A stretch of 64,000 nucleotides of DNA, taken from the NCBI RefSeq assembly GCF_005771675.1, contig NZ_VAJM01000019.1, forward strand, positions 1 to 64,000, read 5' to 3'. The notes under the pieces were generated by a model. The model was not told the DNA's origin. It was given only the letters and a program-made list of their open reading frames with translations, and ran no database searches. The DNA is from Hymenobacter jeollabukensis (GTDB taxonomy: Bacteria > Bacteroidota > Bacteroidia > Cytophagales > Hymenobacteraceae). A program made the position numbers and the translations under genes. Shown here piece by piece: positions 34,084-42,045 of this stretch. The number at the start of each line of letters is the position of its first letter. Within the stretch, counting starts at the first letter, position 1.

Positions 34084-35007
34084 TCAGGCCCGGCGCAGCC
34101 AGCGCACCGGCGCGGCCTCCGGTACCACCAGCGTGGGAATGGGGCTGTGCAGCATGAGCTGGGCACTGGTGCTGGCCTCGAACTGCTCACCCGGCAGGGT
34201 GCGCTGCCGGGCCACAAACAGCAGCAGGTCGGCGTCGCAGGCTTGGACGAGCTGCAGAATGCCCCTTTCCACCGACGGATGGTAAGTGGTGTGCAGGGTG
34301 TGCGGCAGGTCGCCGAGCAGGCCGATTTCGGCGAAGCGGGCGAGCAGCGTGGCGGGGGCGGGCGGGGCCTCGCCGGCAGTGTACACGTGGATGCCCACGG
34401 TGGAAGGCGCCAATTGGGCCAATAGCCGCGTGGCGGCACGCCGGCCGCTGCCCAGGTACAGCACCCGCGTATCCTGGCGCAGGCTCAGCAGCAGCTCGGC
34501 CACGCGGCGGACGCTGCCGGGCAGACGCACGGCCTGCCCGTCGGTATCGAGCACCAGGCGCGTAGGCACTTCGGTGGTGGCGCCAAACGCGACGGGCACC
34601 ACCAGCAGCGGATTCGGCAGCAGGCGGCAGAGGTAAAACAGCGGGTGCGCGGCCCGGGCATCCTCATCGGACGGGCGGCCTACCACCAGCACGTCGGCGG
34701 CGCCGGGGTGTAGGCACTGGGGTAGCTCGGTGGCTACGTCGCGGGTGATGAGCGTGAGGCGGCAGGGGCCCTGCGCGGCCAGCTCGGTGGCCTGGGTACA
34801 CAGGCGGGCGGTGAGCTGCGCCGCCGAGAGGCCCGGCGGCAGCGGAAAGTGCGCGGCGGCCGCGTCGTGGGCCGCGGGCAGCACGGCCAGCAGGCGCAGC
34901 TCGGTCGGCTGCTGATGGCTGCGCAGGTGCCGAATCAGCGTCAGGGCATACGCCAGGGCATTGTCGGCGGCGGCCGAGCCGTTCATCAGTACGCTGAATG
35001 TTGTCAT
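34084..35007 (-). CDS. universal stress protein, two UspA-like halves
   Basis: A 307-residue cytoplasmic protein from the ATG at 35007. The first half starts MTTFSVLMNGSAAADNALAY and continues to DVLVVGRPSDED...NPLLVVPVAFG. The second starts RLVLDTDG and ends with ADLLLFVARQRTLPGEQFEASTSAQLMLHSPIPTLVVPE. This is the tandem Usp arrangement common in Bacteroidota. The G-x(2)-G-x(9)-G(S/T) ATP-binding motif is not clear in either half. Its role in stress or envelope physiology is inferred from the family. A second Usp protein is at 48248-49057. Confidence 0.85.
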   Translation of the reverse strand: MTTFSVLMNGSAAADNALAYALTLIRHLRSHQQPTELRLLAVLPAAHDAAAAHFPLPPGLSAAQLTARLCTQATELAAQGPCRLTLITRDVATELPQCLHPGAADVLVVGRPSDEDARAAHPLFYLCRLLPNPLLVVPVAFGATTEVPTRLVLDTDGQAVRLPGSVRRVAELLLSLRQDTRVLYLGSGRRAATRLLAQLAPSTVGIHVYTAGEAPPAPATLLARFAEIGLLGDLPHTLHTTYHPSVERGILQLVQACDADLLLFVARQRTLPGEQFEASTSAQLMLHSPIPTLVVPEAAPVRWLRRA

Positions 35008-35115
35008 GGCCTGCAGCCACCGCCAAGGAGCTGCGGCAGCCACGCAAGGTACCAAAAAGCTACGCGGTGATTGTTAAAGTTATATTAAAAACAAGGTAAT
35101 TTATAAAAAATCCTC

Positions 35116-35856
35116 CTAGAAGCTGAGCGCCTCGCGGAAGCGCGTGGATTGCTGCCGCGACACTTCTACTTCGCCGCCGCCGCGCAGCCGGATTTTCAGC
35201 GTGCTGCTAAACCAGGGCTCGATGTGCTCGACCCATTTCAGGTTGATGATCTGCTGGCGGTTGACGCGGAAAAATACCGCCGGGTCGAGGCGGGCTTCGA
35301 GCTGCTGCAGGGTGCGCGGAATGAGCGGGCGCACGTCGTGGAAATGCAGGCGGGTGTAGTTGTCGGCCACCTCCAGCAGGCGCACGTCCTGCAGGCGCAC
35401 AAACCAGCACCGCTCGCCGTCCTTCACGAATACCTGGTCGGTTTCGCGCAGCAGCTCGCGGCTGGGGGCAGCGGGCTCGGTCGCGTCGGGGGCGTGGTCG
35501 GCCTGCAGGGCGGCGCGGGCCTTGGCCAGGGCGGCGGCCAGGCGCTGCTCGTCCACGGGCTTGAGCAGGTAGTCCAGCGCATTCACCTCGAAGGCCTGCA
35601 CGGCGTACTGGTCGAAGGCGGTGGTGAAGACGACCTGAGGGGCGGCGCCCTCCAGGTCGGCCAGCAGCTCGAAGCCCGAGCGGCCGGGCATGTGAATGTC
35701 GAGCAGCAGCAGATCGGGCTGCAGCTCGGCCAGACGCAGCTGGGCTTCGTCGGCGTTGGCGGCCTCGCCCACCACGGTCACGTCGGGGTGGCGCTGCAGC
35801 AGGCGGCGCAGCTCTTGGCGGGCCAGGCGGGAGTCGTCGACTACGAGAACGTTCAT
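35116..35856 (-). CDS. LytTR-family response regulator
   Basis: A 246-residue transcriptional regulator. The receiver domain starts MNVLVVDDSRLARQELRRLL with phospho-acceptor Asp53 in LLLDIHMPGRS and the Lys of LLKPVDEQR. The C-terminal LytTR DNA-binding domain runs from about 140 (VFVKDGERCWFV) to FFRVNRQQIINLKWVEHI...LRGGGEVEVSRQQSTRFREAL. The ATG at 35856 is chosen over an upstream in-frame start five codons earlier that lies in heptad-repeat DNA. It lies 29 bp downstream of the histidine kinase gene, so the pair forms one operon. Confidence 0.93.
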   Translation of the reverse strand: MNVLVVDDSRLARQELRRLLQRHPDVTVVGEAANADEAQLRLAELQPDLLLLDIHMPGRSGFELLADLEGAAPQVVFTTAFDQYAVQAFEVNALDYLLKPVDEQRLAAALAKARAALQADHAPDATEPAAPSRELLRETDQVFVKDGERCWFVRLQDVRLLEVADNYTRLHFHDVRPLIPRTLQQLEARLDPAVFFRVNRQQIINLKWVEHIEPWFSSTLKIRLRGGGEVEVSRQQSTRFREALSF

Positions 35857-35861
35857 GGAGT

Positions 35862-35977
35862 CAATGAGCAATGAATAATGAGCAGTTAGCGGGGCCGCGC
35901 GTTGGTGGAGCCATGAGCAACGAGCCCGGCGCCAGCGTCCGGCTGGCCGTTGCTCATTGATAATTGTTCATTGCCCA
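35862..35977. repeat. degenerate heptad repeats, inverted, overlapping the end of the histidine kinase gene
   Basis: Left units CAATGAG, CAATGAA, TAATGAG, CAGTTAG (35862-35889); right units TTGCTCA, TTGATAA, TTGTTCA, TTGCCCA (35950-35977). The two sets are roughly inverted copies and form an imperfect hairpin around 60 bases. The kinase stop codon at 35886-35888 lies in the left block. The right block codes for its last residues. Confidence 0.7.
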
Positions 35978-37055
35978 AGGGCAGGCGCACGGTGGCCGCT
36001 ACGGTGTCGGGCGTGGCCTGGGTCAGCTGCAGCTCGGCCTGCGGGCCGAAGAGCAGGCGCAGCCGCTCGCGCACGTTGCGCAGGCCGGTGCCGGTGCCGT
36101 CGGGGCGCGGGGCGGTGGGGTGGGGCGTGAGCTGGCCGGTGTTAGTCACCGTCAGCAGCAGCGCCTGCGCGGTGCAGCGGCCCTCGATGCGCAGCTCGCC
36201 GCCCGCCGGCAGCGGGGCTATGCCGTGCTTCACCGCGTTTTCGACGAGCACCTGCACCAGCATGGGCGGCACCGGCACCGCGAGGCAGTCGGCGGGCACG
36301 TCGAGGGCGTAGCGCAGGCGCTCCTCCAGTTGCAGTGACTCCAGCTGCAGGTAGTCGCGCACCACGGCCAGCTCGCGGCCCAGCGGCACCTGCTCGGTGC
36401 GGTTCAGCTGAATGGCGTAGCGCAGCAGCTCGGAGAGGTGCGAGAGCATGTGGCGGGCGCGCTCGGGGTCTTCGCCGATGAGGGAGCGGATGTTGTTGAG
36501 CCCGTTGAAGAGGAAATGCGGGTTGATCTGGGCCTTGAGCGTCTGCATCTCGGCCTCGCGCACGGCCGCCGCCAGCTTCCACTTGTCGATTTCGCCCTGG
36601 CGGTAGCGCTCCAGGTAGTGCTGCCCGAAGTACAGCGTCGACCACAGCCACATCACAAACTCCACGTTGATGGCGTAGCCGATGAGCATCGTCCACTGAT
36701 AGGGCTGCGCGGCATTGGTCGTGAACAGAAGCCGGCCTGATACAACCGAAAGCGTGCTGATAATCACTTGGCTGAGCACCGCAATGATGGTGTGGGCTAG
36801 CAGCAGGCGCGGCACCAGCCGCCCGAGTGAGAGGTTGGTCCAGTGGTGGCGCTTGGCGTAGTTGCGCAGGCCGTGGCTGAGGCCGAGCAGGGTCAGGGCC
36901 ACGTACAGCTCAACCAGTAGGATAAACGGCCGGTACTGGCCGCCAAACACCACGACCAGAATCAGTCCGAGCACGCCATACAGCAGCCAGCCAACGGTTT
37001 GGAGCAGCCAGTAGACGCGCCGGCGCTGGGGCGAGGCAAACGAAGTAGCGGACAT
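35886..37055 (-). CDS. LytS/YehU-type sensor histidine kinase
   Basis: A 389-residue membrane kinase from the ATG at 37055 (MSATSFASPQ). Four hydrophobic helices (about 15-135) precede the HisKA_3-type/LytS kinase unit: phospho-acceptor His180 in QINPHFLFNGLNN, the N-box VENAVKHG, and GTGLRNVRERLRLLFG. No PAS or large periplasmic domain. The C-terminal 25 or so residues (from about GNEQLSMSNGQ) are coded by the heptad-repeat block and are unlikely to be part of the fold. It pairs with the LytTR regulator downstream. The stimulus is unknown. Confidence 0.92.
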   Translation of the reverse strand: MSATSFASPQRRRVYWLLQTVGWLLYGVLGLILVVVFGGQYRPFILLVELYVALTLLGLSHGLRNYAKRHHWTNLSLGRLVPRLLLAHTIIAVLSQVIISTLSVVSGRLLFTTNAAQPYQWTMLIGYAINVEFVMWLWSTLYFGQHYLERYRQGEIDKWKLAAAVREAEMQTLKAQINPHFLFNGLNNIRSLIGEDPERARHMLSHLSELLRYAIQLNRTEQVPLGRELAVVRDYLQLESLQLEERLRYALDVPADCLAVPVPPMLVQVLVENAVKHGIAPLPAGGELRIEGRCTAQALLLTVTNTGQLTPHPTAPRPDGTGTGLRNVRERLRLLFGPQAELQLTQATPDTVAATVRLPLGNEQLSMSNGQPDAGAGLVAHGSTNARPR

Positions 37056-37075
37056 GGCGGGCAAGGTAACGGAGA

Positions 37076-37206
37076 GTTGTCAGTTAGCAGTTGCGAGTTG
37101 TCGGTTGCAAGTTGTCGGTTGTCAGGGCGGGCGCCAACCCGGCTACGACGCGTCAGCGTATCCTCTGACAACTGACAACTGACAACTGACAACTGACAAC
37201 TGACAA
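37076..37206. repeat. heptad repeat cluster with six exact tandem copies
   Basis: On the right are six exact tandem copies of CTGACAA (37165-37206). On the left (37076-37124) lie degenerate units GAGTTGT, CAGTTAG, CAGTTGC, GAGTTGT, CGGTTGC, AAGTTGT, CGGTTGT in the complementary sense. The two blocks can pair around a 40-base centre. The stop codon of the alpha/beta-hydrolase (37207-37209) directly abuts the last unit. Confidence 0.85.
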
Positions 37207-38166
37207 CTAGCTGTTCTTGCCTTTGCCGGCTTTGGCCTTGGTAGCCGGGGCGTACTGTTGCAGGAAAGCATCGGCCTGGGCGAAAAACCACTGCGTATCG
37301 TCCCACATCAGGAAGTGGCGGCCGGCCTCCGACATTTCGATGCGGTGCTGGGGCAGCCGGGCGTACTGCTGCTCGAAGATGGCGCGGGTGCTTTCCTTGG
37401 TCGAACCATAGGGCTTGTAGGCCGCCCAGGCGCCGAGCACCAGCACCGGCTGCTGAATGCGGGCCACGTCCGGGCGCAGGTCGGTGGTGTACATGTCGTA
37501 CATGGCTTGGCCCACGGTGGCGCGGTCCGACTGCCGGCTCCAGCGCATGGCCACCGTCTGGCGGGCCGTATCGGTAATCATGCTGGCCATCATCAGGCGC
37601 TGCTGGGCGGCGGGCATGCTGCCCTGGCTCATCTGCTGGCGCGAGGCTTCGGCCATGGGCCGCACGCTTTCGACGGTGGCATTGGGGTTCTGAATGGCCG
37701 AGAGGAAGGGCAGCGAATCGACGATAAGCAGCGGGCCCACGGCTTCGGGCTTGGTGGCGCTCATCCACAGGGCCATGAAGCCGCCTAGGCTGTGGCCGAT
37801 GATGGCCGGGCGCTGCAGCCGCTGCGTCTGGATGTAGGTGAGCAGCTGGTCGCGCACGTTTTGCAGCAGGTGCTCGGTGCTGGCCGGGGCCGCCGCGCCG
37901 CCGAAACCCGCCAGCGAAATGACGTGGCACTGGTACTGCTGCTGGTAGCGGGCCACGGTTTCGTCCCACACCGCGCCGGGGCAGGTCAGGCCCGGAATCA
38001 GCAGCACCGGCTGGCCCTTGCCCACCACGCGCACCGTGAAGTTAGGATGCTGGCCGGGGTTATCGGCGGGCACGGAGGCCATCGGGGCGGCCGCCTGGGC
38101 TGTGAAGGGCGCGGCAGCAGTCAGCAGCAGGGTGGCGGTGAGCAGGGTGGTAGCGAAGCGTTTCAT
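37207..38166 (-). CDS. secreted alpha/beta-hydrolase
   Basis: A 319-residue protein from the ATG at 38166 (an ATG two codons upstream is also possible). A signal peptide (MKRFATTLLTATLLLTAAAP...QA) sends it to the periplasm. The lipase-like oxyanion segment LLIPGLTCPGAVW precedes the nucleophile elbow GHSLGGF with Ser126. The acid probably lies in PVLVLGAWAAYK or nearby, and the His is that of EAGRHFLMWDD. It may be an esterase or thioesterase. It ends in a Lys-rich tail against the heptad repeat. It lies upstream of, and co-directional with, the LytS gene. Confidence 0.87.
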   Translation of the reverse strand: MKRFATTLLTATLLLTAAAPFTAQAAAPMASVPADNPGQHPNFTVRVVGKGQPVLLIPGLTCPGAVWDETVARYQQQYQCHVISLAGFGGAAAPASTEHLLQNVRDQLLTYIQTQRLQRPAIIGHSLGGFMALWMSATKPEAVGPLLIVDSLPFLSAIQNPNATVESVRPMAEASRQQMSQGSMPAAQQRLMMASMITDTARQTVAMRWSRQSDRATVGQAMYDMYTTDLRPDVARIQQPVLVLGAWAAYKPYGSTKESTRAIFEQQYARLPQHRIEMSEAGRHFLMWDDTQWFFAQADAFLQQYAPATKAKAGKGKNS

Positions 38167-38331
38167 GGTCATCAGGGGTTTGGAAGCGTGGTTGATGACC
38201 CAAAATTGGCGCAAGCCTGGCCCGAGCGGAAGCAAAACCTGGCCGAGCGGTAAGGCGTCGGGCCGAGTGGCAGAAAAGCCGGGGCGAATGGCAGAGGCTG
38301 GTTGCCACTGATTGTGGCGCTTGGAAAAGGC

Positions 38332-38540
38332 CGTCATCCTGACGAAGGAAGGACCTTGCTCCAACCCTGCACCGCCGCTGCAGTCCAAGCACCGACGATT
38401 TTTAGTGTGGCACAATAATGCCGAAGCGCAGCCACCGCAGCCCAGACGATAGGGCGTTGGTGGCTGCGCTTTTCGGTTGGTGCAAGGTGCGAGGAAGGTC
38501 CTTGACTACGTCGACCTTCGGTTCCTTCGTCAGGATGACG
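38332..38540. repeat. MITE-like palindromic element, family B, copy 1
   Basis: A 209-bp element bounded by 19-bp inverted ends (38332-38350 and 38522-38540) beginning CGTCATCCTGACGAAGGAA. The core holds the hairpin AAGCGCAGCCACC / GGTGGCTGCGCTT, around GACGATAGGG. The same core and the segment GTTGGTGCAAGGTGCGAGGA recur at 42046-42239. It has no coding capacity. Confidence 0.85.
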
Positions 38541-38556
38541 TGCTGGGTTTACCCAG

Positions 38557-38895
38557 CTACTCCGCCTTCGTGGTATTGGCGTCGGGGCGCACGTCGCCGC
38601 GGGCCTGGGGGGCGCACTCCTTGCTGCTCACGCGACCGTCGGTGCCGAAGAGGATGCGAATGGGCTGGGTATCGGTGGCGCTGCCGAAGAGGTAGGACCA
38701 GGTGTGGCCGCCGTCGGGGCGGGTGTCGTCGCCGGTGGGGGCGCCCATGGTGCGGCGTACCTGCTCCTGGGTCATGCCGATGTCCACCTTCAGGCACTGC
38801 TCCGCGTTCTGGAAGCTTTCCTGGGCGGTGCAGGCGTGCAGGGCCCAGCCCAGCAGGACGAGCAGCATCAGGCCAAAAAGTCGTCGGATTAGCAT
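38557..38895 (-). CDS. small BamE/SmpA-like lipoprotein
   Basis: A 112-residue protein from the ATG at 38895. The signal peptide MLIRRLFGLMLLVLLGWALH ends in a cysteine (HAC) suitable for lipidation. The mature part contains KVDIGMTQEQVRRTMGAPTGDDTRP, the GMT-xxxV-xxxxGxP pattern of BamE/SmpA-type domains, then GHTWSYLFG and RILFGTDGRVSSKEC. BamE helps outer-membrane protein insertion, but many small lipoproteins share only the fold. It lies just upstream of a 104-residue coiled-coil gene read in the same direction. Confidence 0.75.
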   Translation of the reverse strand: MLIRRLFGLMLLVLLGWALHACTAQESFQNAEQCLKVDIGMTQEQVRRTMGAPTGDDTRPDGGHTWSYLFGSATDTQPIRILFGTDGRVSSKECAPQARGDVRPDANTTKAE

Positions 38896-38906
38896 GGGGG
38901 CGGAGG

Positions 38907-39221
38907 TTAGAAAAGCTTGCTGATATCCTCGCGCAGCGTGTCGATACCGCGTTTCAGGTCGGTCCACACGCTGCCGCTCCGGTCGTCGTCGGCGGGGGTG
39001 CTGCGGTCGGCGTCGCCGAGCTGCTCCCCGAGCTGCCGGCGCTTCACTTCCAGGGCCGCAATGTGCTCGTGGTAGTGGTGCGGGGCGCCGGCCGCGGTGG
39101 TGTTGGCACGGGCGTGCAGGGTCTTGATTTTGGTGTCCAGCTCGTCCAGCGCCTGCTGCAGCTCGACGGTGCTCAGGTGGTGAGGGGCACGCATGTGGTT
39201 AGGATTGGGAACGTACGACAT
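38907..39221 (-). CDS. small helical protein of unknown function
   Basis: A 104-residue protein from the ATG at 39221 (MSYVPNPNHM). The segment STVELQQALDELDTKIKTLHA, followed by HHYHEHIAALEVKRRQLGEQLG, predicts a two-helix coiled coil. The C-terminal tail (SVWTDLKRGIDTLREDISKLF) is amphipathic. No known domain. Its stop lies 11 bp from the start of the lipoprotein gene downstream, so the two may be co-transcribed. Confidence 0.65.
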   Translation of the reverse strand: MSYVPNPNHMRAPHHLSTVELQQALDELDTKIKTLHARANTTAAGAPHHYHEHIAALEVKRRQLGEQLGDADRSTPADDDRSGSVWTDLKRGIDTLREDISKLF

Positions 39222-39381
39222 GGTAGTAAGCGGGAGCGAAGGGCCGCCGGCCACGCCCGGCGGGTAGGCCTTGTACTGCCCCCGGCCCCGAAAAGATGCT
39301 CTTTCGGCAACCATCCATGTTACCAACCTAACGGCAACCCAACGATAACGCTGCCGTCACGGCCCGCGCCGGGGCGGCGGC

Positions 39382-39389
39382 TAGCTTTG
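39382..39389 (+). promoter_or_regulatory. candidate -7 promoter element of the TonB-like gene
   Basis: TAGCTTTG, an exact TAnnTTTG, lies 30 bp upstream of the ATG at 39420. A -33 TTG is not clear. Confidence 0.45.
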
Positions 39390-39419
39390 CCCGCGTCTTC
39401 GCCTCCCGATCTGCCGGCC

Positions 39420-39911
39420 ATGCAACGCCTTTCCTCTCTGCTGTTTGCCTTTCTTTTGCTCCTGCTGACCACCGCCGCCACCGCTCAAACGCCGCACTCA
39501 GTAGCCATCAACCACGTCGGAACCGATAGCGCCGCCCAGCTCGCGGGCGAAGGGGCGGCCGGTGCCGCCGACGCGCCGCCGGCCGCCGGCCCGGCCATCT
39601 ACCATGTGGCCGAGGTGATGCCCGCCTTTCCCGGCGGCGCGGCCGCGCAGCTGGCCTTTCTGCGCGACAAGCTGAAGTACCCCGAAGAAGCGCTGCGCAA
39701 GGGCGTAGCCGGCAAAGTGCTGGTGCAGTTCGTGGTGGATGAGCGCGGCCACCTGCTCGATCCGCAGGTGGTGCGCGGCCTCGGCGCCGGCCTCGACGAA
39801 GAAGCCCTGCGCCTCGTTCGCATCATGCCCTGGTGGACGCCCGGCCTCGTCGGCGGGCAGCCGGTGAAGGTGCAGGTTACGCTGCCCATCGTGTTCCGGG
39901 CGCTGGAATAG
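39420..39911 (+). CDS. TonB C-terminal domain protein (energy-transducer-like)
   Basis: A 163-residue secreted protein from the ATG at 39420. A signal peptide (LLFAFLLLLLTTAATAQ) is followed by an Ala/Gly/Pro-rich linker. Then comes a TonB C-terminal domain: AEVMPAFPGGAAAQLAFLRDKLKYPEEALRKGVAGKVLVQFVVDERGHL...GLDEEALRLVRIMP...PVKVQVTLPIVFR. The P-x-FPGG and KYPxxAxxxGxxGxVxVxFVV pattern is the Bacteroidota form. It has a cleaved signal and not a TonB N-terminal anchor, so it may interact with outer-membrane receptors or serve as a free periplasmic adaptor. Confidence 0.88.
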   Translation: MQRLSSLLFAFLLLLLTTAATAQTPHSVAINHVGTDSAAQLAGEGAAGAADAPPAAGPAIYHVAEVMPAFPGGAAAQLAFLRDKLKYPEEALRKGVAGKVLVQFVVDERGHLLDPQVVRGLGAGLDEEALRLVRIMPWWTPGLVGGQPVKVQVTLPIVFRALE

Positions 39912-39914
39912 ACG

Positions 39915-39992
39915 GTGAGATGGTAAGTGGTGAGTTGTCGTTCTGATGCGGTTTGAACGTCAAACTCACCAGTTCACCACTCACCATCTCAC
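39915..39992. repeat. inverted heptad-repeat hairpin between convergent genes
   Basis: Arms 39915-39933 and 39974-39992 are 19 bases with one mismatch. They are built of units like TGGTGAG and TGGTAAG. The stop codon of the minus-strand gene (39989-39991) lies in the right arm. It is a likely terminator for both genes. Confidence 0.7.
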
Positions 39993-40549
39993 TGATATAC
40001 TCCCCACTGCCGGGGCAGGCCCAGGTCGCGGGCCAAAGGGGCGGCGGCGGTGGCCCAGAGGTTGGTCAGCAGCTCGTTGATGGCGTCGGCCAGCTCCAGG
40101 TGGTAGTCGGTTTCGAGCTTGTCGGCCTGGCGCAGGGCGGTGTCGGCGCGGCGGGCCAGGTGGCTGAGTAGGGGCTGGGTGGTGCCGGTGAGGCGGGCCA
40201 CCGTGGCGGGCTGGTGCTGAAACACGTTGTTGAGCAGGCGCACCGTCAGCTCCACCTCGCCGAACTGGTCGCCGGTGATTTTGGCGTGGTAGCCGATCTG
40301 GCTTTGCAGCTGGCGCAGAATGAGCAGCAGGTCGTTGGGCGTCTGGTGGTAGCCGCGCACCGGGTCGTCGAGCCGCTCGCGCAGGCGGGTGCGGCGCTCC
40401 TGCAGCGCGTCGGGGCCCTCGAGCAGGCGAAACTGCAGCTGCTCGGTCAGCACCTTGTCCTGGCACACGAGGCGGGCCAGGAGCTGGTCCTTCTCCTTCT
40501 GGGGCAGGTTCAGCAGGGCTTTGCGCAGGGCGGGTGGAAGAGAGGCCAT
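39989..40549 (-). CDS. helical protein of unknown function
   Basis: A 186-residue soluble, all-helical protein. It starts MASLPPALRKALLNLPQKEK and shows repeated amphipathic helices. The segment DPVRGYHQTPNDLLLILRQLQSQIGYHAKITGDQFGEVEL stands out, followed by helices with heptad leucines and a C-terminal tail PLARDLGLPRQWGVYQ. The pattern resembles a family of Bacteroidota hypothetical proteins with conserved LVCQDKVLTEQL and ITGD-x-x-G. No function can be assigned. It lies upstream of a heptad-repeat hairpin. Confidence 0.7.
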   Translation of the reverse strand: MASLPPALRKALLNLPQKEKDQLLARLVCQDKVLTEQLQFRLLEGPDALQERRTRLRERLDDPVRGYHQTPNDLLLILRQLQSQIGYHAKITGDQFGEVELTVRLLNNVFQHQPATVARLTGTTQPLLSHLARRADTALRQADKLETDYHLELADAINELLTNLWATAAAPLARDLGLPRQWGVYQ

Positions 40550-40647
40550 ACAGTCAATTGAATACGGCGAAATAACACGCGGGCGGCCTTTTTTGCTTCC
40601 GAAAGTGCAGTTTTTTTAGCCGCCTCGGTGCCGTTACGTTCCGGTCG

Positions 40648-41958
40648 TCAGTTGGCCGATTGCGCGTGTTCGGGCTGACTGGCCAGCACGTCGCTTTCGG
40701 GCTGCACCACGCCGGCCAGGGCCAGGCGGTTTTTCGCTTCGTCGAACTCATTCTCGCTCTTGGCCACCACCACCGTGGCCACCGCGTTGCCGATGATGTT
40801 GGTAATGGCCCGGGCCTCCGACATAAACCGGTCGACGCCCAGCAGCAGGGCCATGCCCTCGACGGGAATGGTCTTGGTGGCTGCCAGGGTGGAGGCCAGC
40901 ACCACGAAGCCCGAGCCGGTGACGCCCGCCGCGCCCTTGCTGGTGAGCATCAGAATGCCAATGATGGTGAGCTGCTGGCCCAGCGTGAGCGGAATGTTGA
41001 AGGCCTGCGCCAGAAAGATGCTGGCCATCGAAAGGTAAATGGTGGTGCCGTCGAGGTTGAAGGAATAGCCCGTGGGAATGACCAGCCCCGCCACCGAGCG
41101 GGAGCAGCCGAAAGCCGTGAGCTTGTCGATCAGCCGCGGCAGGGCCGACTCCGACGAGGACGTGCCGAGCACAATCAGCAGCTCCTCTTTGATGAAGCCC
41201 AGCAGCTTCAGGATGCTGAACTTGTAGTAGCGCGCCACCGCCCCGAGCACGCCGAAAATGAACACGGCCATGGTTAGGTACACCGAGGCCATGAGCTTGG
41301 CCAGCGGCAGCAAGGTGCTCAGCCCGTAGGTGCCGATGGTGTAGGCCATGCCGCCGAAAGCGCCCAGCGGGGCCAGCTTCATCACCATGCCCAGCACCCC
41401 AAACAACACGTGGCTCAGCCGCTCGAAGGTGCCGAGCAGGGGCCGGCCCACGCTTTCGGGCACCCGCGTGAGGGCCAGCCCGAAGAGCACCGCCACCAGC
41501 AGCACCTGCAGCACCTCGCCCTGGGCAAAGGCGCCCACCAGGTTTTCGGGCACGATGTGGGTGAAAAAGGCCACCCAGTCCATGCCGGCGGCCTGCTCGG
41601 CGTACTTCTGTGTTTCGGCCGCCCGGGCCGTGGCCGCCGAGGTATCCACACCCGCCCCGGGCCGAATCAGATTCGCCGCCGCCACCCCGATAACCAGGGC
41701 CAGCGTGGTCACGATTTCGAAGTAGAGCAACGCTTTGCCGCCCACGCGCCCCACTTTCTTCAGCGAGCCGATGCTGCCGATGCCGAGCACCACCGTCAGG
41801 AAGATGATGGGCGCGATGAGCATCTTGATCAGGCGGATAAACGTCTCGCCCACCGGCTTCAGGGCCGCGCCCACGCCTGGGAAAAGCGCCCCCACGAGCA
41901 CGCCCAGCGCAATGGCCGTGAGCACCTGCACGGTCAGGTTACTGGTCAGTTTCTTCAT
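40648..41958 (-). CDS. dicarboxylate/amino acid:cation symporter
   Basis: A 436-residue membrane transporter of the DAACS (GltP/DctA) family from the ATG at 41958 (MKKLTSNLTVQVLTAIALG). The family marks are IKMLIAPIIFLTVVLGIG near the start, the HP1 serine loop LGTSSSESALP, the substrate-binding GYSFNLDGTTIYL region, and the HP2 segment LTSKGAAGVTGSGFVVLASTL. It imports C4-dicarboxylates or glutamate/aspartate with Na+ or H+. It lacks a linked sensor such as DctB/DctD. The ATG is preferred over an upstream start that would add 31 residues in a repeat-rich gap. Confidence 0.94.
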   Translation of the reverse strand: MKKLTSNLTVQVLTAIALGVLVGALFPGVGAALKPVGETFIRLIKMLIAPIIFLTVVLGIGSIGSLKKVGRVGGKALLYFEIVTTLALVIGVAAANLIRPGAGVDTSAATARAAETQKYAEQAAGMDWVAFFTHIVPENLVGAFAQGEVLQVLLVAVLFGLALTRVPESVGRPLLGTFERLSHVLFGVLGMVMKLAPLGAFGGMAYTIGTYGLSTLLPLAKLMASVYLTMAVFIFGVLGAVARYYKFSILKLLGFIKEELLIVLGTSSSESALPRLIDKLTAFGCSRSVAGLVIPTGYSFNLDGTTIYLSMASIFLAQAFNIPLTLGQQLTIIGILMLTSKGAAGVTGSGFVVLASTLAATKTIPVEGMALLLGVDRFMSEARAITNIIGNAVATVVVAKSENEFDEAKNRLALAGVVQPESDVLASQPEHAQSAN

Positions 41959-42045
41959 GCTTGGGCAAGTTACACGGGAAACGGCGGCTTGGGCTGGCGG
42001 GCCTTTGGCATTGGCAGGACAGTTATAGCACGGGTTTACCAGGCT

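Noticed and set aside
37165-37206. Tandem array considered as a CRISPR array
   Set aside because: The unit is only seven bases with no spacers, and no cas genes are nearby. It is a simple tandem repeat.
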